Source of the DNA: Alitta virens
Lineage: Eukaryota > Annelida > Polychaeta > Phyllodocida > Nereididae
NCBI GenBank assembly: GCA_932294295.1
Contig: OW028584.1
Span: forward strand, 27,772,970-27,836,969
DNA length: 64,000 bases
Direction: 5' to 3'
Under the pieces are notes generated by a model. That model was not told where the DNA came from, made no database searches, and was given only the letters and a program-made list of their open reading frames with translations. Shown here one piece after another: positions 11,940 to 24,306 of this stretch; position 1 is the first letter of the stretch, and each line of letters opens with the position of its first letter. Made by a program: the position numbers and the translations under genes.

Positions 11940-12040
11940 GAACATGACGTGAGCTTGTCATCTCATCATTGCGTCTGCCTTTAACAGAGCTTAGTACTAG
12001 GACCTAGTAGCATTGAGACATTCAGATGAGTGTTGTGTGA
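11940..12040 (+). mobile_element. SINE core fragment
   Basis: CATCTCATCATTGCGTCTGCC followed by a CTAGTAGCATTGAGACATTC block, the dispersed SINE core without its head. Confidence 0.55.
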
Positions 12041-12094
12041 TAAGTGTGAACTAACTTGACTGTAAAATAATAATAGTATACTCAATTATAATCT

Positions 12095-12465
12095 ATGTAT
12101 GTAAGTATGTATGTATGTATGTATGTATGTACGTATGTATGTAATATTAGCTGTTTATTGGCAGAGGATGCAGAGAACAAGGGTGTTTGAACCATACTGG
12201 CTACCCCACTTAGTTTGGGAATAAAGCCAGAAAAAGAAGGTGTATCTACCTATCTATCTATCTATAATATATCTATCTATCTCTCTATCTATCTATCTAT
12301 CTACCTATCTATAATCTATCTATATATAATCTATCTCTCTATCTATCCATCTATCTATCTCTCCCTATCTCTCTATCTCTCTATCTATCTATATATCTCT
12401 CGATCTATCTATTTATCTATCTATTTATCTGTATATCTATCTATCTATCTATTTGTCTATCTATT
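12095..12465. repeat. (GTAT)n and (CTAT)n microsatellites
   Basis: (GTAT)n at about 12095-12145, and interrupted CTAT/CTCT arrays at 12240-12465. The 88-residue IYLS frame here is a repeat artefact. Confidence 0.9.
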
Positions 12466-12481
12466 GTATGGTAATGTATAG

Positions 12482-13250
12482 TATTATATTGTACTGTGTT
12501 GTATTGCATTGTATTGTAAAAAGAACTATCAACAATAGCTAGCCTTACCTAGGAACAACTAGATAAAGCTACAGCAAGCTGAACCAAGCTAAACCTATCT
12601 GTAGACACCTTGACAAGATATATTGATCTACAGGTATGTTATGTAATACGTCAAATTATCCTTCTCTAGAAACTTACTGAAGAAGCAATATATGTTAATT
12701 TTATAAATTGGAAAAAATTAAGAAGACATTTGAGGTCCATTTGAAAGCAGTAGATTATGATTTAGTACTGAAAACTGTGTTCACGTATTTCATTCAAGTA
12801 TTGCAGGAACATGTAGGACTTTTTATTTTTTTATGTGACAATTTCTTTTGCTTGACTTATTTTTGGTTCTACTAACCATCCTTCCAAAAGCTGACTTCAC
12901 ACAACAAATTCATATTTATTTCTGGGTGACCATATTACTCTAGTGTACAACTGTCCATTCTTATTTTGAGTGTTCATTGTAATGTGAACCTCTGTAACCA
13001 GGTCTGTGTCAACCAATCAGATTGCTGAGATCTAGGGCAGTAACTGGGTCAAAACGTGTTCATGTGATGTCTAACTGGGTCATACACCGGAAAAAGGTCA
13101 ACTTGCAACGCTTGGAGAAGTTTTTGTGGCTACCAGACTTCTTGACACAATTCCAAACACACAAGCCCAATAAACTGGCGTTCCATAAATAATTCTTCAA
13201 TCACAGAAATGTAATTGATTCATTATTAGTTGTCTGTTATCATTGTGCTA
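12482..13250. other. Unannotated spacer
   Basis: A short ATTGT-type array near 12485-12525; nothing else recognised. Confidence 0.4.
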
Positions 13251-13254
13251 AAAC

Positions 13255-13880
13255 TAAGATTAGATAAGACTAGATAAGACTAGACAAGTTAAGACAAGAC
13301 AAGACAAGACAAGACAAGACAAGATAAGACAAGATAAGATAAGATAAGATAAGATAAGATATTTCATTCGCAGACCTTAGTGTAGGTGTTATAGAGTATA
13401 TACAGTTTTAAAAAAATCACAAATAAAATAAGTTTAATTAAAATAAGATTAAAATAAGATTAGAGATAAGACAAGATAAGATAAGATGCACAACAAATTT
13501 ACAAGATCAGGTCAGATCACAATTAAGCTAAGTTAGTGTGATCAGAAAATGATGAGATGAGACATTATCAGATGAGATGAGGTGAGATGAGACATTATCA
13601 GATGAGATGAGATAAGAAATGAGAACAAATGAGATGAGATGAGTTATTATGAGATGAGACGAGATGAGATGATATGATATATTATGAGATGAGATGAGAT
13701 ATGAGAACTAACAAGATGAGAAGAGACATGGTATGAGACATGGTAGGAGACATGGTAGGAGACATGGTATGAGACATGAGATGAGAGATGAGATGAGACA
13801 TTTTGCGATGAGATGAGACGGGATGAGAAATGAGAACAAACGAGATGAAATGAGATAAAATAAGACAAGATACCATAAGA
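13255..13880. repeat. Pentanucleotide arrays (AAGAC/AAGAT)n and (GAGAT)n
   Basis: AAGAC to AAGAT units at 13255-13360, and a longer degenerate GAGAT/GAGAC array from about 13550 to 13870. Near 13728-13790 there are four repeats of an ACATGGTAtGAG/ACATGGTAgGAG unit. Minus-strand frames reading SSHLSSH are artefacts. Confidence 0.85.
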
Positions 13881-14235
13881 CAAATTGATCACAAACTGAC
13901 AAACACCTGCAATCTAAACTTTTCTTATTCTTTTATCCTGAGGTCATCAGCCAAAAAGCCAGTGACCTTTATAAATGATAATAACCTCATTAAGGCATGA
14001 CCACCCAAAATGTTAATTCCCAAATGTACATGTTCAAGTGATTACGCAATGTTATGACTCACTCCATCACAGTTTTGTGCCCACGAAAAGCTGCCAAAAA
14101 CTTGGAGATATTTCTTCATTGAGCCCAAGATTACGATTCTGCATCTTCATTCATGACAAATCTAAGTTAGACATGAAGCTATGTCAGGAAGTTGAGCAGT
14201 GAAAATGTGGGTGAATACCCCGGGGGAATACAGTA
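13881..14235. other. Unannotated spacer
   Basis: No coding or repeat structure recognised. Confidence 0.4.
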
Positions 14236-14240
14236 CACCT

Positions 14241-14466
14241 GATAGATAGATAGATAGTTAGATAGATAGATAGACAGACAGATAGACAGATAGATAGATA
14301 GATAGATAGACAGATAGGTAGATACATAGATAGTTAGATAGATAGATAGACAGACAGATAGACAGATAGATAGATAGATAGATAGACAGATAGATAGATA
14401 CATAGATAGTTAGATAGATAGATAGACAGACAGATAGACAGATAGATAGATAGATAGATAGACAGA
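14241..14466. repeat. (GATA)n array with a 76-bp higher-order unit
   Basis: GATA/GACA units are organised in a 76-bp higher-order repeat. The marker TAGTTAGAT recurs with GTTA at 14257, 14333 and 14409, exactly 76 bp apart. The pattern of GACAGACA and GACAGATA variants is kept in each copy, so whole blocks were duplicated. Confidence 0.85.
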
Positions 14467-15560
14467 TACGTAGTCAAGCTTGAAATGAGGAAGGGCTACA
14501 AAACAGTTACGATTTTGCTACGGTTCTTAAATGCTTCGTAGTTTGGTCGTAATTTATTAAAATATATTTGACATATAATAACTATTTTTTAATTTGATTA
14601 CGAGTATTAATTGCAGCATGCGCATATTATTCTGGCTGGAACCATCCGTAATTATAGTGACATATATGTCTTTTCTGACATCTTCCGTCAATAAAAATTA
14701 TATATATATATATATATATATTATTTACATAAATTATATAAATTTTGTCAATAAGAATTGCAGGCGGCAGGCCGTACATGAATTTACCTGTGTTCTGAAA
14801 CGAGGTTTACTTTGATTGAATAAATTGAATAGATGTCATGTGATACTTTTGTAAATTGTTGTGTCATCACGCTGTTTCAAGTCTATATTTGCATGTATTA
14901 CTATTGGTCGGAACGGTCTGCACGGTCCGCAATTTACGACACCTACATTTGAGTTACCAAGAAAGAGATAGAGGTCGCCATAGTACAACTACAGAAAGAT
15001 AATTCGCACTCGAACTATTTGACGCGTCATAGGAACTTTGGGCAAGATCGCCCAAAGGCTAGCTGATTCCCCCAAAGGCTTGCAGATTTGCCTAAAGGAC
15101 ATAATATCCAGCCCAATATGCAATCTCGGCAGATATTGGATATTAGCAGCAACAACAACACATGCATCTGTTGCATTTTTATCCAGGACACTACCGCTGA
15201 CCTTTACTTAAGGAACTTCAAAGGTTTTTTTATAAGTAACCAAAAAATGCCACAGAAAACAAAGGAAGCATTTCCCATATAAGCTTCATTGAGTACTGTA
15301 AGCATGACTGATTCCCTACTTTTTAAAAAAACTTTTGTACTTGCCCAATTTTATTTACCCAATTTCCTTCTTTAGAGAGCAATTCTGGAAGTAGGTGATC
15401 AGGAAACTACATAGAACTCAAAAGAAAATTTACTTATCCAGTTATTTTTAAGATGTCCCCAGGAAGTATTAATACATTGTATAAACATGAATATAAAAAT
15501 GAGAAAAAAGATGGAAATATAGGATAGTGAAAAGTGCACAAGCAATGCAAGAAATGGACA
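14467..15560. other. Unannotated spacer
   Basis: Contains a (TA)n tract at about 14699-14720 and three CCCAAAGGCT-like repeats near 15050-15100. No gene recognised. Confidence 0.4.
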
Positions 15561-15564
15561 CATA

Positions 15565-15878
15565 TTTATATTATTATTATTATTAATCTTTATTGCAGAC
15601 ACACACACATACATTAGTTACAATATATGGGGGTCCATATCCTTCTAATAACTACCTAACTACTGAGTATTATTGTATGGCACTGTAAAAAACGAATTCA
15701 CAAAACAACAGTACAAGGCCACTCAATTGCTCGTCCAATACTTCGTCATAAAACTAAACTTATTGGCATACTTCGTTGTCTCAACGTTTCAATGCTGCTG
15801 GGTCTGAAGCTTAGCCAGCTTATGACCAGCTGTAAGAGGCAGACGTAGTGATGAGATGATTATGCTTGGAGTCCACAC
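15565..15878 (-). mobile_element. Minus-strand SINE, split by the hAT insertion
   Basis: On the minus strand it carries GAGTCCA, CATCTCATCACTACGTCTGCC and CTCTTACAGCTGGTCATAAG, and ends in GCAATAAAGATTAATAATAATA. The other part, after the transposon, continues at 19545. The element and its (AAT)n tail are therefore older than the hAT. Confidence 0.65.
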
Positions 15879-16155
15879 CAGGGTACGAAATTCGCGCCGG
15901 TCCGTCGGTCCAAACCGATTAGAAATCCAAATGACCGATTAGAAGTGTCAAAATGCGAAGTTTATCGGTCACAGTGGACCGGTTAGCCAAATCCCATAGA
16001 TGCCCCAACCTTCCCCCAGAGCCCCCTAGGGGGCCTCTAGTACTGGGTGACTCCGTGACGTCACATGTCTTAAAGGGATTTCTGAGAGCTATTTTTAGCA
16101 TCAGCTGTGTGCACATGGCGTGAAGTGCCGCGAACATCTTTGATTTTGTTGAGAA

Positions 16156-19116
16156 ATGGATAAATACTTGATCTTCGGTAAAAAAAGGAAAAAAATATTG
16201 AAGGACAGGTACCAGAGTGTTCAAGGACACTTTCAGAGAAGAGAAAGACCGATGACAATTTGTCAGCTGAACAGAATCGGCTGAAGAAGAGGGAACGTTG
16301 TTGGGATGAGAAGTGGAAAGAAGGCAGGCCATGGTTGGACTTGAACAGTGACAATTTCATGATTTGCACCTGGTGTAGAAAATATACAAGCACTCATGAA
16401 AAAGCACATAAAAGTGCATTTATTCGAGGTTAGTAAATTATTTATTGTGTCATATTTAATTCTGAAATACAAAATTAAATTTTAATTTAAAATTTTTTAA
16501 TTATTAATTGGACAATATTGGTGAATAATTTTCATGTGTCATATTTAATTCTGAAGTACAAAATTAAATTATTTTTTAAATTATTTATTGGACAATATTG
16601 GTTAATAATGTTCATGTGTCATATTTAATTCTGAAGTACAAAATTATATTATAATTTTTTCATTATTTTTTGGACAATATTTCATTCTGAAATACAAAAT
16701 TAAATTTTATGAAATTTCCTGCTTAGGAACTGACAACTGGAGAGCATCTTCACTTAATGACCATGCAAAATCAACAATTCATCTGAGGGCAGTGAAAATC
16801 CATGAGGCCCAGAAGTCAGTGAATAAATCTGAATCACACAGTCAGAGGGCGCTGCACATGCTTCATGAAGAGGCAAGATGCCACTTGGAGAAGTTGTTCC
16901 GAGCTGTACATGCCATTGGAAAACATGACCGTCCATATTCAGATTTTGTATGGCAAATCGATTTACTAGAAGCAAGTGGAGTAAATGTCGGTAATCGATA
17001 CAGGTAATAAATCAATTAATTATTTTGTTGTTCAATTATCAAGTGATAGTAAATCGGTCATGCAAATGGAATTATTTCATGTATTTCAGAAATGAAAAGC
17101 AAGGCGCTGAATTTATGAAGTACATAGCAGAATCAACAAGGAAACCTGTGAAGAAATTACTGCAAGATGTGCCATTTATTGCAGTGCTATGTGATGAATC
17201 AACCGATACTAGCACCAAAGAGCAAGAAGCCTGCTATATCCGCACTTGTCACCGAGGTGAGATCACTGTGAGATTACTAAGCTTTCAGGAAGTAGAGAGA
17301 CCTACAGCAGCAAACATAGTTTCTGCTATTGAAGAGTCAGTTACTCGGTATGGAGGTCTCAGTATGGAGCAGTTTCACTCCAAACTGGTTGGTTTTGGGT
17401 CTGATGGGGCAGCTGTAATGGTGGGTAGGAATGCTGGAGTTGCCACTCTACTTAAGTTAAAGAATGAGGAAATACAGTCTGTTCACTGCTACGCTCATCG
17501 CCTGGAACTAGCCTACAAACAGTCTATTGCCAAAGTTACGCTGTATCAGAAAGTGGAGACATTGCTGTCAAGCCTATACACACTGTATCACAAATCTGCC
17601 CCAATGAGAAGTGAACTCGAAGCAGTCTACAAATCAGAAGGAATTCCTTGTCAAGTCCCAACAAGAATCGGTGGAACAAGATGGTTACCCTTTGTTAACA
17701 AAGCTCTAGGTATTTGCTTCAAGAATTATGGTGTCTTCACTACACATCTGACTAAGGTACATGTACCTGAATTTAATTTGATATCTTTAGTGGTTTTCTC
17801 ACAGGACTTAGTGACTTTATTTTAACTTTTCATGTCATTGTTTTCAGGTCCAGGAAAACAGATTTAACAAGGAACAGAAACTCAAAGCCCATGGTCTACT
17901 GAACCTTTACACTTGTCCAAATGTACTGAAATTCGCTCACCTTCTCTGGGATGTGTTACTTATATTACAGAAACTGTCGCTGAAAATTCAAGAGACAGCA
18001 GTGACCATATGTGAGGTTCACACTTCATACAGCAATGCTCTTGACCAGCTTGATAAGTTCCGCAGAAGGTATATATGATATCCATTTAGAAATTTTAGAT
18101 ATAATCTGGTTTTTATAAAAATTTCAACAATTGCGTTTTTGGATATTTCATCGAAGATTATATATCTGCAGTTCAGGTCCAAAACTGAAGGAGGTTGAGG
18201 ATCTCAAGCCAGGAGATGAGTATCAAGGCCAAGCTTTGAAGGCTTCAGGGAAAGAGAGGAAACATTTCTTTGATGTCAAAGAAGAATTCCTTTTGAAGAT
18301 CAAGGAATGTCTGACTGCTCGCTTTATAGATTCGGATGAGGAAGTAATCAAAGCTTCTGGAATCATTCATCTTAACTCCTGGCCAAGGGATGACAATTTG
18401 AAAGGTATGATTTTAAAATGTGTATTTTAATCTTAATCTTATCATATACATCACTGGAAGTTGGAACTCAACATGTTTTTATTCTCCTGCTGCAGACTTT
18501 GGCCATGACATGGTACAGATGTTGGCAAACCAGTTCAAGAAAACCCTACAATCAAGTGAAGTTGATGTGGACTAACTTGACAATGAATGGTTTAGTCTAA
18601 AACAAGCAGTGTCCTCAGAGTAAGTTGAGAGTATATTTCATTGATCAGTGTTCACATGACAGCATCTGGTACAATTACCTGTCTTTTTTTCCTAAACTCT
18701 TTTTTTTTTTTGGCAGTTCTGGTCACCTGACATGGAATTTAATCAACAAGAAATATGGCAAGGACCACAGCAATATCCTGCCCTTGATTGACCTCTGCCA
18801 TGTCATTCCAGCTTCATCTGCAGAATGTGAAAGAGGGTTCAGCGCAATGAAAAGAACCAAAACAGACTGGCGGTCTAAACTTTCTGCTGAATCTCTTACA
18901 GACCTGATAACTGTTTCTCTTTACTCTCCAGACATTAGCAGCTATAATCCCACAGAAGCAGTTGATCTGTGGTGGGAAGGAAGCACTCTCAGGCGGAGAC
19001 CTGAACAAAATTCATATCAAAGGATCCAGACTGAGAGTGACACAGATGATCATGTTGATAGTCAAGAATGTGAAGATAGGTTAATCAGTTTCAGCTCTGA
19101 ATATAGTGACAATTAA
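16156..19116 (+). pseudogene. hAT transposase, seven exons, inactivated
   Basis: Exons fit consensus splice sites and phases: to 16428, 16727-17003, 17090-17756, 17848-18068, 18172-18404, 18496-18619 and 18717-19116. Exon 1 begins MDKYLIFGKKRKK and then changes frame in an A-run near 16183-16197. It goes on to a BED/TTF-like finger (WDEKWKEGRPWLDL, then CTWC, with its histidine part in exon 2). The catalytic core is in exon 3 (AVLCDESTDTSTKEQ; GFGSDGAAVMVG; HCYAHRLELA). The dimerisation block is in exon 7 (VIPASSAECERGFSAMKR, then SLTDLI). An in-frame TAA at 18573-18575 in exon 6 truncates the core. The closest known relatives are the ZNF862/KIAA1586-like hAT transposases. Confidence 0.85.
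16447..16710. repeat. Tandem repeat inside transposase intron 1
   Basis: About three and a half copies of an 80-89 bp unit. GTGTCATATTTAATTCTGAA recurs at 16447, 16536 and 16616, each followed by TACAAAATTA and then GGACAATATT. Confidence 0.8.
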
Positions 19117-19544
19117 ATGTATTCAGAGTATTTAGTCAACTAGATTTACATATCCAGGACATCAGTATTATGAAGTATTTAGTATTGGTAATTTTATATT
19201 AATGTCATGTGGTGCTCATATATTATAGCTATCCTACTTACGTTCTTTTTCTCTGTATTCTAGTCAGTCAGGTGCAGAGAGCTTTTACTTTAATGTTGTA
19301 TTATCAGTATTTGAAATAATGCTCATTTTTGATGATTTCAGATTGTTTTAATTAAAGGTTCTGTGCTAAATCAATGTGTATTGATTTGATTGATTAATTC
19401 ACTTATATAACATGTATAACATGATGTATAATTGGCGGAAAATTTGGACCAGTTAGACCTGAAATGGACCAGTTAGATACTTGAGTGGACCAGTTAGCTC
19501 CCAGAACGTGGACCAGTTAGCTAATTTGCGAATTTCGTACCCTG

Positions 19545-20811
19545 GTCCACACCATTTTATACATTTTTGGGCAGGGTCTTTCTTTGCCCCAGAGTCTTCC
19601 CAGATAGCATTCCAAATCGTTTCTTTGACATGAACATTATTCCCCAGTTACAACTTTATCACTTGAAATACCGGGTGATACGGGCTGGGTGATCTGCATT
19701 TCATACCACACCGAATGACGTTCATCATTGCCCAAATAAGGAAACTAAAGACGTTGCTATTTCCTAATAAGGACTAAACACGTACCGCAGAAAAACCGCC
19801 GGTGCAAACATAGTTTGTCCGATAGATCAATAACAATTTTTTACACTTCTATTAGTTATGAATTTAGCTACACAACATAGTTTACATTTAAAAAATCGGA
19901 GGAGAATTGACCAAGTTATTACGAAAATGTATCACGAATCGAGGACGTTCGTGGCGCTGGTGACGCTGCAATCTGTCTCCAAATATAGTCAGTTTTTGTG
20001 TGCGTTTTATTCGATAACTCCGTCATTTTCTATCCGATTTTAAAAATTTCAAGTTCCACATAGCTTAAATTCATTGAGGGATAGAAGGAAAACACACCAG
20101 TCCCAGATCAGTCAAAACAGATCTGGGACAAGAGAATGGTATATTACCAAACTATTAGTTCAACGTCCTTGACAATACAAAGAATATTTAATCTAACAAC
20201 AGTTTGTTAAAATGCATTCATCTATTCATAATATTGCATACACTGATACTTGTACCCATAAAATCCAACCAAATTCCATGATACATTTTATAATATTGCA
20301 CTCAAGGAATTATAATTTCTTTGTTGTGTTCAAATCTGAATAATGTCACCATCAACAGTTCAATTTTCATACTAAGTCACATAAAATTTGATACATTTCG
20401 ATTTAAAATATGCGTAATGGGCAAAGCAATCTTCAATCAGTGCAATATTTGGACAAAAATATTCGTTTTTAGTGTAAAATACTGATCAAGGCCTTTGCTT
20501 GTATTTTTTTAACTTCCCCGTTTTTATTGACCTATTTCCAACTAAATTAGGTCTTAATGAACTAATTTTTGGTTGACCCAGAAAATATTTGGTAAAGCAA
20601 CGTCATGCATTTTCGGTGCATGTTCGTTAAATTACAAAAATTCAAAATTTTTCCCTTAAGTTTGGTTCATTTTGAAGGTCTTAATTATTGCACGAGAATG
20701 CACTGCTCATTTTGAAGCCACCATTGTGTCAAAATATAAAATAGTTTATGTTATGTTTCAATACGGTACTGACATTTCCCCTTCTATTTTGCAAAGCTTT
20801 AAAGATTGTTG
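19545..20811. other. Rest of the minus-strand SINE, then unannotated AT-rich DNA
   Basis: 19545-19700 continues the SINE-bearing sequence interrupted by the hAT. From about 19700 to 20811 I recognise no gene or element. Confidence 0.4.
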
Positions 20812-22230
20812 TATTGTATTGTATTGTATTGTATTGTATTGTATTGTATTGTATTGTATTGTATTGTATTTTATTGTATTGTATTTTATTGTATTTTATT
20901 GCATTTTGCATGGTGGCCTAGTGGTTAAGGCCAAAGAACCCAACTATGGGGTAAATTTGTAACATATGGTGTGGACCCCAAGCAGCCTTATCATCTCATC
21001 AGTACGTCTGCCTCTGGCAGCTGGTCATGTAAGCTGACTAAGGTTCAGACCAGTGCAGTGAAACATAGACATAGACGTATTGTATTGTATTGTATTGTAT
21101 TGTATTGTATTGTATTGTATTGTATTGTATTGTATTGTATTGTATTGTATTGTATTTTATTGTATTTTATTGCATTTTGCATGGTGGCCTAGTGGTTAAG
21201 GCTAAAGAACCCAACTATGGGATAAATTTGTAACATATGGTGTGGACCCCAAGCAGCCTTATCATCTCATCAGTACGTCTGCCTCTGGCAGCTGGTCATG
21301 TAAGCTGACTAAGGTTCAGACCAGTGCAGTGAAACATAGACATAGACGTATTGTATTGTATTGTATTGTATTGTATTGTATTGTATTGTATTGTATTATT
21401 GTGTATTGTATTGTGTGTATTGTATTGTATTGTATTGTATTATTGTATTGTATTGTATAGTATTGTATAGTATTGTATAGTATTGTATTGTATTGTATTG
21501 TATTATTATATTGTATTGTATTGTATTGTAGTATAGTATAGTATAGTATAGTATAGTATAGTATAGTATAGTATAGTATAGTATAGTATAGTATAGTATA
21601 GTATAGTATAGTATAGTATAGTATAGTATTGTATTGTATTGTATTGTATTGTATTATTATATTGTTTTGTATTGTATTGTATTTATTGTAGTATTGTACT
21701 GTATAGTATTGTATTATATTATAGTATTGTATTGTATAGTATTGTATAGTATTGTATAGTATTGTATAGTATAGTATAGTATAGTATAGTATTATATTGT
21801 ATTGTATTGTATTGTATTGTATTGTATTGTATTGTATTGTATTATTGTATTGTATTGTATTGTTGTATTGTATTGTATTGTATTATTATATTGTTTTGTA
21901 TTGTATTGTATTGTATTGTATTTATTGTAGTATTGTACTGTATAGTATTGTATTATATTATAGTATTGTATTGTATAGTATTGTATAGTATTGTATTGTA
22001 TTGCATTGCATTGTATTGTATTGTATTGTATTGTATTGTATTGTATATTGTATTGTATTGTATTGTATTGTATATTGTATTGTATTGTATTGTATTGTAT
22101 TATTGTATTGTATTATTGTATTGTATTGTATTGTATTGTAGTATTGTATTGTATTGTATAGTATTGTATTGTATTGTATTGTATTGTATTGTATTGTATT
22201 GTATTGTATTGTATTGTATTGTATTGTGTA
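20812..22230. repeat. (ATTGT)n satellite-like array with embedded SINE copies
   Basis: About 1.4 kb, mostly ATTGT pentamers, with a homogeneous AGTAT block at about 21531-21625 and ATTATTGT variants. Two near-identical 271-bp units lie inside it. Each holds a tRNA-headed SINE (TGGCCTAGTGGTTAAGG head; ACGTCTGCCTCTGGCAGCT core) followed by ATTGT repeats, at about 20903-21173 and 21174-21444. Pentamer arrays leave open frames reading YCIVL on + and YNTIQ on -; these are artefacts. Confidence 0.92.
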
Positions 22231-22231
22231 T

Positions 22232-22530
22232 TACCTCGGTGCATGCTACTAGTTTGAGCTCAGTCAGATTACATGACCAATCCCAAAGGCAGACATAATG
22301 ATGGGATGGTAGGGCTTGGAGTCCACACCAGTTTAACATCTCACAGAGTCCCATAATGGACGGCCATGTTCCCACGAAGTAAGGCAGTTCCAATTGTTGT
22401 ATGTGGCGTCTGATCTCAGTGCAAAAAGGTCAAAATCAGACAGGAGTCAAGTTGTTTTGGAGAGACTGAGGCGGACACATGTAGCAAGATAATCTCTTCA
22501 TTACGTCTGCCTTCAGATAGATGTTCTAAT
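22232..22530. mobile_element. Two SINE pieces in opposite orientations
   Basis: 22232-22400 reads on the minus strand as GTGTGGACTCCAAGCCCTA, then CATCCCATCATTATGTCTGCC. From about 22480 to 22530 a + strand fragment (ATCTCTTCATTACGTCTGCC) ends in GTTCTAAT, which was used as the target site of the next MITE. Confidence 0.6.
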
Positions 22531-22812
22531 TTGTGATGTCAGGATGATCGATTATACTCGATTATCGGTCGTTTTAAGAATTCAATGATCGATTATTAGC
22601 TTTGTATGGTATTTTATTCTTTTAACACATCAATTATCAAAAAATTAAAAGAAATCCTATTGCACTTTGGCGGTTTCATATGATCCTAAATGACTTGAGA
22701 TAAATTGTATTTACGTACAGAGAACTTTATATAGTTACCATAGTAATCGATAATCAGTTGGTGCACCCAAACCGATGATCGACTACGAAAATGTAACTGA
22801 TTGGCATCACTA
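22531..22812. mobile_element. hAT-type MITE inserted in a SINE end
   Basis: Perfect 8-bp duplication GTTCTAAT (22523-22530 and 22813-22820). Ends TTGTGATGTC and GGCATCACTA are inverted repeats with 8 of 10 matches, extended by internal GATCGAT/ATCGATC palindromes. 282 bp, no coding capacity. Confidence 0.75.
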
Positions 22813-22820
22813 GTTCTAAT

Positions 22821-23435
22821 TTGATTATTATTATTTATTTTTTTTGCAAATAATATTGATTCCATTCACAATCCCATGAATAGTTTAGTGCAATCCATCC
22901 CCAATATATATTAACACCCTTGAATGTTATTCAAGTGGTATAGAATATTTAATATGTTAATTAGTTCTGGGGCTTAATTATTGTCATACAAGTAGTCTTT
23001 AAAATATCCGGTGATCTTAATGTTAGGCTTCACTGAACCAGGAGTGCCATTAATTTTAGTACATGAACTAATTACATTTCACACTTCACACCATTTCCTA
23101 GAATTTGACTTTCTGATCAATTTTCTTTCCTGCACTTCTGAGAAATGTTATTTCATCCATTTTAACAGCTCACCGACTTCTATTATTTTTGTCAGTGCGC
23201 CCGAATATTGTTATTATGAACGAATTGATGCGTTGATAACTCACATAATTTCCGATCAGTGTATATGTGCTTTCATTTTTATCCCAAGCATTGTCTGCAC
23301 CAGTGCATCTATAGTCATTTTATGACTTGGTAATTAACATGGTCTTTTAGTGCACAAATATTGTTTGTTTTCTACATTCAGATTTTATTTTGAAATGAGC
23401 AATATTAATGTCAGATGGAGACAAGCCTGGACAGA
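22821..23435. other. Unannotated spacer
   Basis: An AT-rich region with a 104-codon chance frame (23011-23325) without recognisable motifs. Confidence 0.4.
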
Positions 23436-23654
23436 GTGTGTTCCTTCCTTCCTTCCTTCCTTCCTTCCTTCCTTCCTTCATTCTTTCCTTCCTTCCTTCC
23501 TTCCTTCCTCCCTTTCTTTATTTCTTTCTTCCATTCTTCCTTTCTTGCTTTCTTCCTTCCTTTCTTCCTTCCTTCGTTATTTCTTTCTTCCTTCCTTTCT
23601 TTATTTCTTACTTCCATTCTTCCATTCTTCCTTTCTTGCTTTCTTCCTTTCTTC
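23436..23654. repeat. (TTCC)n microsatellite, left of element A
   Basis: TTCC/TTCT array. Element A inserted into it, and the same kind of repeat resumes at 33796. Confidence 0.95.
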
Positions 23655-23896
23655 TGTGGTGACCTGCATCCCCTTAAAATTCGAAATGTTAAACCGTTGA
23701 CCTAGAATGCGGAGCATGTCGCTGCCACAGCGTGGACCCCACGTGACGGGGGTTGCTGGCGCTAGGAGGCGTCATCTCGAGTTAGTTAGATCTTTGTAGG
23801 GCTAGAGATAGGACGTGTGTGTTGGGGCAGGGCGTAATAAAACATGTGAACTTGAATCCTTGTCTTGGTCTGAGTCCATTCCAGAGGGACCCTACA
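23655..23896 (+). repeat. Element A 5' LTR
   Basis: 242 bp, TG...CA ends. It contains AATAAA at 23836-23841 (candidate polyadenylation signal). I see no clear TATA box. Confidence 0.95.
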
Positions 23897-23899
23897 AAT

Positions 23900-23917
23900 T
23901 GGCGCCCGATGTGGGAC
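23900..23917 (+). promoter_or_regulatory. Element A primer-binding site, tRNA-Lys type
   Basis: TGGCGCCCGATGTGGGAC begins 3 bases after the LTR. TGGCGCCC and GGGAC match the complement of metazoan tRNA-Lys 3' ends; the middle bases differ among Lys isoacceptors. Confidence 0.7.
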
Positions 23918-24306
23918 TTGACTCAGTCCAAGAAGAGCTTCTGTTCAGCAAGGATTACTCACTCTCGCACTGAGAAAGAATTATCTTCGAAGATAAAGAT
24001 TAGGATTATATTTTGGCAAAAGGAACATTGATAAGGAACTCTAACGCACAAAACAAAGGAACTTTCGTAATTGATAAGGATATAAGGAACTCTAATACAC
24101 AAGGGAATTCCTCCTGCATTACTCACCACGCAGAGGAGGCAGCTAAGTGTTTCCACTTCTTTGCAAGTGCTAGCTCTTTTGACTTAGTGGCCCTGCCCTG
24201 GCCACGTTTGTACGTCTGTACATTAGTAGTTGACTAATTATTGCCGATAGGCCGGTTTCACTTGTTATTGACTGATTTCTGTGGGGAACTCAACTCGCCT
24301 TCAGCC
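23918..24306 (+). other. Element A leader
   Basis: About 390 bp between the primer site and the gag ATG, without a convincing ORF. The packaging signal would be expected here. Confidence 0.5.

Larger units (their letters stand above)
15879..19544 (+). mobile_element. hAT DNA transposon, complete ends
   Basis: Perfect 17-bp terminal inverted repeats CAGGGTACGAAATTCGC (15879-15895) and GCGAATTTCGTACCCTG (19528-19544). They are flanked by a perfect 8-bp target duplication GTCCACAC (15871-15878 and 19545-19552), the hAT hallmark. Length 3666 bp. Subterminal repeats are conspicuous: TGGACCAGTTAG four times near 19446-19522, and ACCGATTAG variants near 15910-15990, the arrangement expected of transposase binding sites. 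It carries a multi-exon transposase. Undamaged ends suggest it could still be mobilised in trans; its own protein is broken. Confidence 0.93.

Noticed and set aside
12215..12481. 88-codon YLSI frame
   Set aside because: Translation of (CTAT)n; no flanking gene signals.
14241..14466. Regular repeats suggesting a CRISPR array
   Set aside because: Eukaryotic GATA array; no unique spacers between constant repeats.
20672..22393. Long frames reading YCIVLYC or YNTIQ
   Set aside because: Pure consequence of the stop-free ATTGT pentamer in several frames.
23350..23705. FLPSFLPSF frames, and the mirror at 33714-34106
   Set aside because: Translation of (TTCC)n repeats.
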